Positions 60,746 through 64,000 of a stretch of 64,000 nt of DNA are shown here, piece by piece. The notes beneath the pieces are model-generated. The model did no database searches, was not told the DNA's origin, and worked only from the letters and a program-made list of their open reading frames with translations. Origin of the DNA: Linum tenue (taxonomy: Eukaryota > Streptophyta > Magnoliopsida > Malpighiales > Linaceae); the NCBI GenBank assembly GCA_946122785.1, contig CAMGYJ010000005.1, forward strand, positions 68,770,200 through 68,834,199, written 5' to 3'. The position numbers were made by a program, and so were the translations under genes. The stretch's first letter is position 1. Each line of letters starts with the position of its first letter.

Positions 60746-61459
60746 ATTTTCTAGAGTGACAGTAGGAGTGAGTCACTCCTCTTTTGGGTTGGATGCGGAT
60801 TTTGAGCTACGCAACCAGTAGAATCCGACCCAACCCTTGTTCCAACTATTGTCATAAGTGTTTGTATCCAAAACATATTTGATGCATTCTTCAACTTAAA
60901 ATTTATTCGTGATTTAATATAGGTTATGCTTCAATCAATATTTTTGTTACAATTTTTTGAAGAATAACAATTTTTTTTGAAGAATAATAGTTTTAGCTTA
61001 TTTCGATAAATGTTTGTGGAAAAAATTAGACATATGTTGAAGCGATTGCATTTCCTTAAAGTTCAAATGACATCTCTGCATTTTGATACTTTTTACTTCT
61101 ATTTATCTGTTATTTTTTAATTAGTTATATTATATTTTTACTGGTGTAAAATAGTTGCATTTTTTTGTTGGGTTGAGTTTTTATTTAAAAGTATTGTCCA
61201 CCCCACCCAACCCAACCCTAAACAAATCGTAGGGTTCTTATTTTTTTGTGGTTTGGGTTTAGCATTTTCAAAACTATATGGTATGGGTCGGTGATTAAAA
61301 TGACTAAATGCGTACGCCCGACCCATGTACACCCATATATAGGTAACACTTATTTGGAAATACCTATCATAAAAATTATGGCTGTAGTCTGTATAGATCA
61401 TTTAGAAAATTGATTGCGTCCTAAAACATTTAGTAAAACATACAAAAAAGATGGCAAAA
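60746..61459. other. Unassigned AT-rich stretch
   Basis: No gene or element recognised. TTTTTTGAAGAATAA occurs twice in tandem near 60954-60990. A CCCACCCAACCCAACCC run at 61201-61218 is a local C-rich tract. Confidence 0.35.
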
Positions 61460-61834
61460 ATGTATTCATTGCGAATATCCGATAATCCATAACCCAATAA
61501 AATACGACGGAACAGAAGTCTGATTGGCAAACGCCATTGTTGCAGAGAAGAAATTGATCGAAAGCAGAGAAAAAACGAAAGAAATCAAGAATGCCCTGAT
61601 GGCTCTGATACCATGTCAAAGTCTTAACGAATTCAGTTGAGAGGATGTAATAAACTGGAAAAGGTGTCTGTACAGGGGAACAGATTTCCCTTTATATATG
61701 ACTCTATACAACTCAACTACCTATACATGGTTAACTCCTAACCTATCTAACCTGTTCATACTTGAACCAATAACCTATCTACATGGAAACGTTACCGTTT
61801 CCCTCAACATTACCCTTGTTAAGATTGATTAACA
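61460..61834 (-). mobile_element. 5' end of a Ty1/copia element
   Basis: A 221-bp LTR (61614-61834; minus strand TGTTAATCAATC to ACTTTGACA) has a TATATAAAG box (about 61693-61702). A perfect primer site TGGTATCAGAGCC abuts it at 61601-61613. The leader and the first codons of gag (ATG 61535-61537, MAFANQTSVPS) follow, and then recognisable sequence stops. A truncated insertion. Confidence 0.8.
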
Positions 61835-62231
61835 AATATACAATATCAATGTTCATATGAATATATGATATGTTACCATGGTATAGTGTAATGGCGAATG
61901 TGTTAACAAAATATGATCTATTTAGTCATTTCACTGTAATCATATATTTTAGTTACTTTAATTATAAAATAAATAATATTTTTTTACATTTAATAATATT
62001 TTAAATATGTTTAACGAGTTGAAACCTCTTCCAAATTATAATATTTTTATATTGTTTACAAACCGCTAAAGAAAACCCAATGTTTTGTTTAATTTGAAAC
62101 CCCCAATTTCAGTCCCGTAGTTATGATTTGTTTTTACTTTTTATGATCAGTAGTTATTCCAATTTCCAATAACTGGACTCTTTTTATTGGGGTAATTTAA
62201 CTTCGTTTTCTTCTTCTTTAAATCTATAAAT
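61835..62231. other. AT-rich stretch without recognised content
   Basis: A/T-dominated sequence between two copia remnants. No ORF or repeat that I can support. Confidence 0.4.
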
Positions 62232-64000
62232 TGTTAGAAATCGAACAGAAAATTTTGGGTTACCGATCTGGCTGAGTCGCGGACTAGGTCGCTCTCTTTA
62301 AGACGTTCGCAGCACTGCCTCTTATTCGCACAGCAGACTATTAGCCGGTCGCCTCCAGGATAACACAGCCATTCTAATTTTGTTGCTCATCGGTTTTGTG
62401 CGAAAACCGGAGCTCAATGAACTCACTCTCTCTCGTGTTTCTGCTCTTCTGAGGTGTGTTTAGAGGGTCTAGGGCGTCTCCTATTTATAGGAGCAGAAAA
62501 CCCAGAATATTCCCTCTTTCTTTGGGAATAAGTCATATTTTAATTAGGGAGATAATTACTCCCATAATTAAAATATAATCTATTAAGATAATTATTCCTA
62601 ATTATCTCCATAATATTCCTTTTATTAATTATCCATCTTATTTATGTATTATGTGAAAATACTGGATAATTAATTAGGAATTCATTATAGCTTTTCAAAG
62701 CTATTCATCCCAACAATCCCCCACTTGAATAATTTGAAACTATCTCTGAGCATCAACAGTTCCATAAGATCGGGCATAAACTAAGGTATCGCGAAGATTT
62801 GAACCTTAGCGTAGTGGTTACACTTCCGATTTCATAAGGGTGACTCGTAGTCTTGAACCCTATCTCAGGCAATGTAGCACACCGGATCTTTTCATTGAGT
62901 GATATTCTCTCATAGGCCGTGCGTTTATGGCCATGCACGTTATCCCGGTTTAGTGAACGCTCTAGCAACTTTTTCCCTCCAAAGTTCTATAGGGAGCGAC
63001 CCCACTCCCACATTCACATAGTTGAGTCTATTAGAAGTACCCCCAAAGTAAAGTACTTTACTCCACATAGAGTATAGATCTCATTAAGAGTTTTAACTCA
63101 ACCTCCAAGGCTTTGGGATTCATGCTTCACTATGCATGAACTTTTCTCAATATTACTCATGACTTGTTATTACCCATTGAACCCGTTTCTTGGGATCTCC
63201 AGTCTATCGGGTCGGGTTACCATCACTTGTAATCCATGGTTCGGTAGGCATAAGTCTCATACCCTTCGTGGGATTTTGGACTTTCTCTCTAGATAAACCT
63301 TTCGTCAAAGGATCAGCTAGATTCTGTTAGGATCTTACAGGATCCACCCTCATTGCTCCTATCGTTAGGAGTTCTCTAACAGTACTGTGCTTACGACAAA
63401 TTTGTCGTCTCTTTTCGTTCTAGAACCGGTTCCCTTCTTTAGTAATAGTTGCGGTGCTATCACAATGAATCAACTACCGGAGGGATCGGTCTTTCCCATA
63501 AGGGAATCTCTAGTAGTGACCCTCTCAATCAACTTTCCTCTTTACTAGGCATAGCTAGCTCTATCATTTCTGATTTCTTAGTTGATTGAGCCAAGATCGT
63601 GTACTTCTTAGACTTCCAAGACATAGCTTCTCTATCGATGTTTAAAACACAACCTCTTGTTGTCTTGGAGTCCTCTATAGGGTATTCTAATCCGCATCAC
63701 TATACCCTACCAATACAGCAAAACCATTGATAAAAAATACCAAGGTTTTTCTGTTCTTTTAAGGTGTCTCATGACCCCTTTCAATAGCATTTCAATGCTT
63801 CATACTAGGACAATCAGTAAGCCCGCCAAGTACCCCCCCACTAAATCGGGTATCATGTTTATCAGCTGCCTCTCGCAGACTGTAAATGCTAGTATATTCT
63901 AACTTTCTTACACTGTCTTAGGTGTTCTTTAAATATTTATACTAGCATCATCAAACATGTATGCAGGTGTACATCTTGTACTTTCCTAGTTATTAGGATC
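62232..64000 (-). mobile_element. 3' part of a Ty1/copia element, cut by the window edge
   Basis: A 484-bp LTR (62232-62715; minus strand TGTTGGGATGAA to TTTCTAACA) with a CCTATAAATAGG box near 62490. The minus-strand purine tract TCAAGTGGGGGAT (62716-62728) abuts it. Interior sequence continues to the right edge. The other LTR is outside the window. Confidence 0.8.
62990..63990 (-). pseudogene. Copia pol C-terminus remnant (RT end and RNase H)
   Basis: Across shifting minus-strand frames one reads GYSDAD (about 63705), then SWKSKKYTILAQSTKKSEMI (about 63625-63565), then a 3' non-coding tail with WSKVLYFGGTSNRLNYVNVG (about 63060-63000). These are the RNase H landmarks of Ty1/copia pol. The frame is broken by many stops, so this copy is dead. 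Confidence 0.7.

Noticed and set aside
61195..61225. Telomere-like CCCTAAA/CCCAACCC run
   Set aside because: Only one CCCTAAA unit; it is a local C-rich tract and not a telomeric array.

Overview
This is plant nuclear DNA, from a eudicot-type genome, and almost all of it is nested retrotransposons. The signs are Ty3/gypsy elements of two plant lineages (chromoviruses and Athila/Tat-type), two or three Ty1/copia elements including a Sirevirus, L1-type LINEs with a zf-RVT domain, MITE-like DNA elements, and one intron-containing LIM-domain gene. Nothing in the sequence fixes the species.

Layout: 1-2023 is a minus-strand gypsy LTR running off the left edge, inserted into an Athila/Tat-type family called 'family A' here. 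Family A covers 2024-13883 (minus), 22644-24887 (minus), 24888-28640 (plus), 43404-48934 (minus) and 56442-60745 (plus). Its diagnostic parts are a tRNA-Asp primer site, LTRs of 1.1-1.6 kb starting TGAT and ending in CA, an AAGTGTGGGGGAG polypurine tract, a second polypurine tract about 1.5 kb upstream, and a 'putative plant transposon protein' (PF20167-like) ORF. No family-A copy here has a recognisable protease, reverse transcriptase or integrase. 13884-22643 is a decayed Tekay/Del-type chromovirus; each of its LTRs carries a different MITE. 33644-38466 is a decayed short-LTR (Reina-like) chromovirus on the minus strand. 40168-40627 (plus) and 40942-43403 (minus) are LINE fragments, one with a second LINE inserted in it. 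44608-46633 is a solo LTR with a 5-bp target duplication, sitting inside a family-A LTR. 49298-56441 is a fairly young minus-strand Sirevirus with a long envelope-like ORF. 61460-61834 and 62232-64000 are two minus-strand copia remnants.

The only gene that looks intact and cellular is a five-exon PLIM2/WLIM-type actin-binding LIM protein at 30429-31848 (minus). All splice junctions fit GT-AG and give 213 residues. A possible broken CASP-like membrane-protein exon lies just downstream of it.

The window is best read as a stratigraphy. LINEs were hit by family A; family A was hit by a solo-LTR element, the Tekay element and the left-edge LTR; the Tekay LTRs were then hit by MITEs. I see no CRISPR array, operon or clearly new enzymatic system. 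The most unusual items are the PF20167-like ORF present in both a copia and a gypsy lineage within 6 kb, the tandem LTR-sharing arrays of non-autonomous family A, and natural empty/filled site pairs that define two MITEs exactly.
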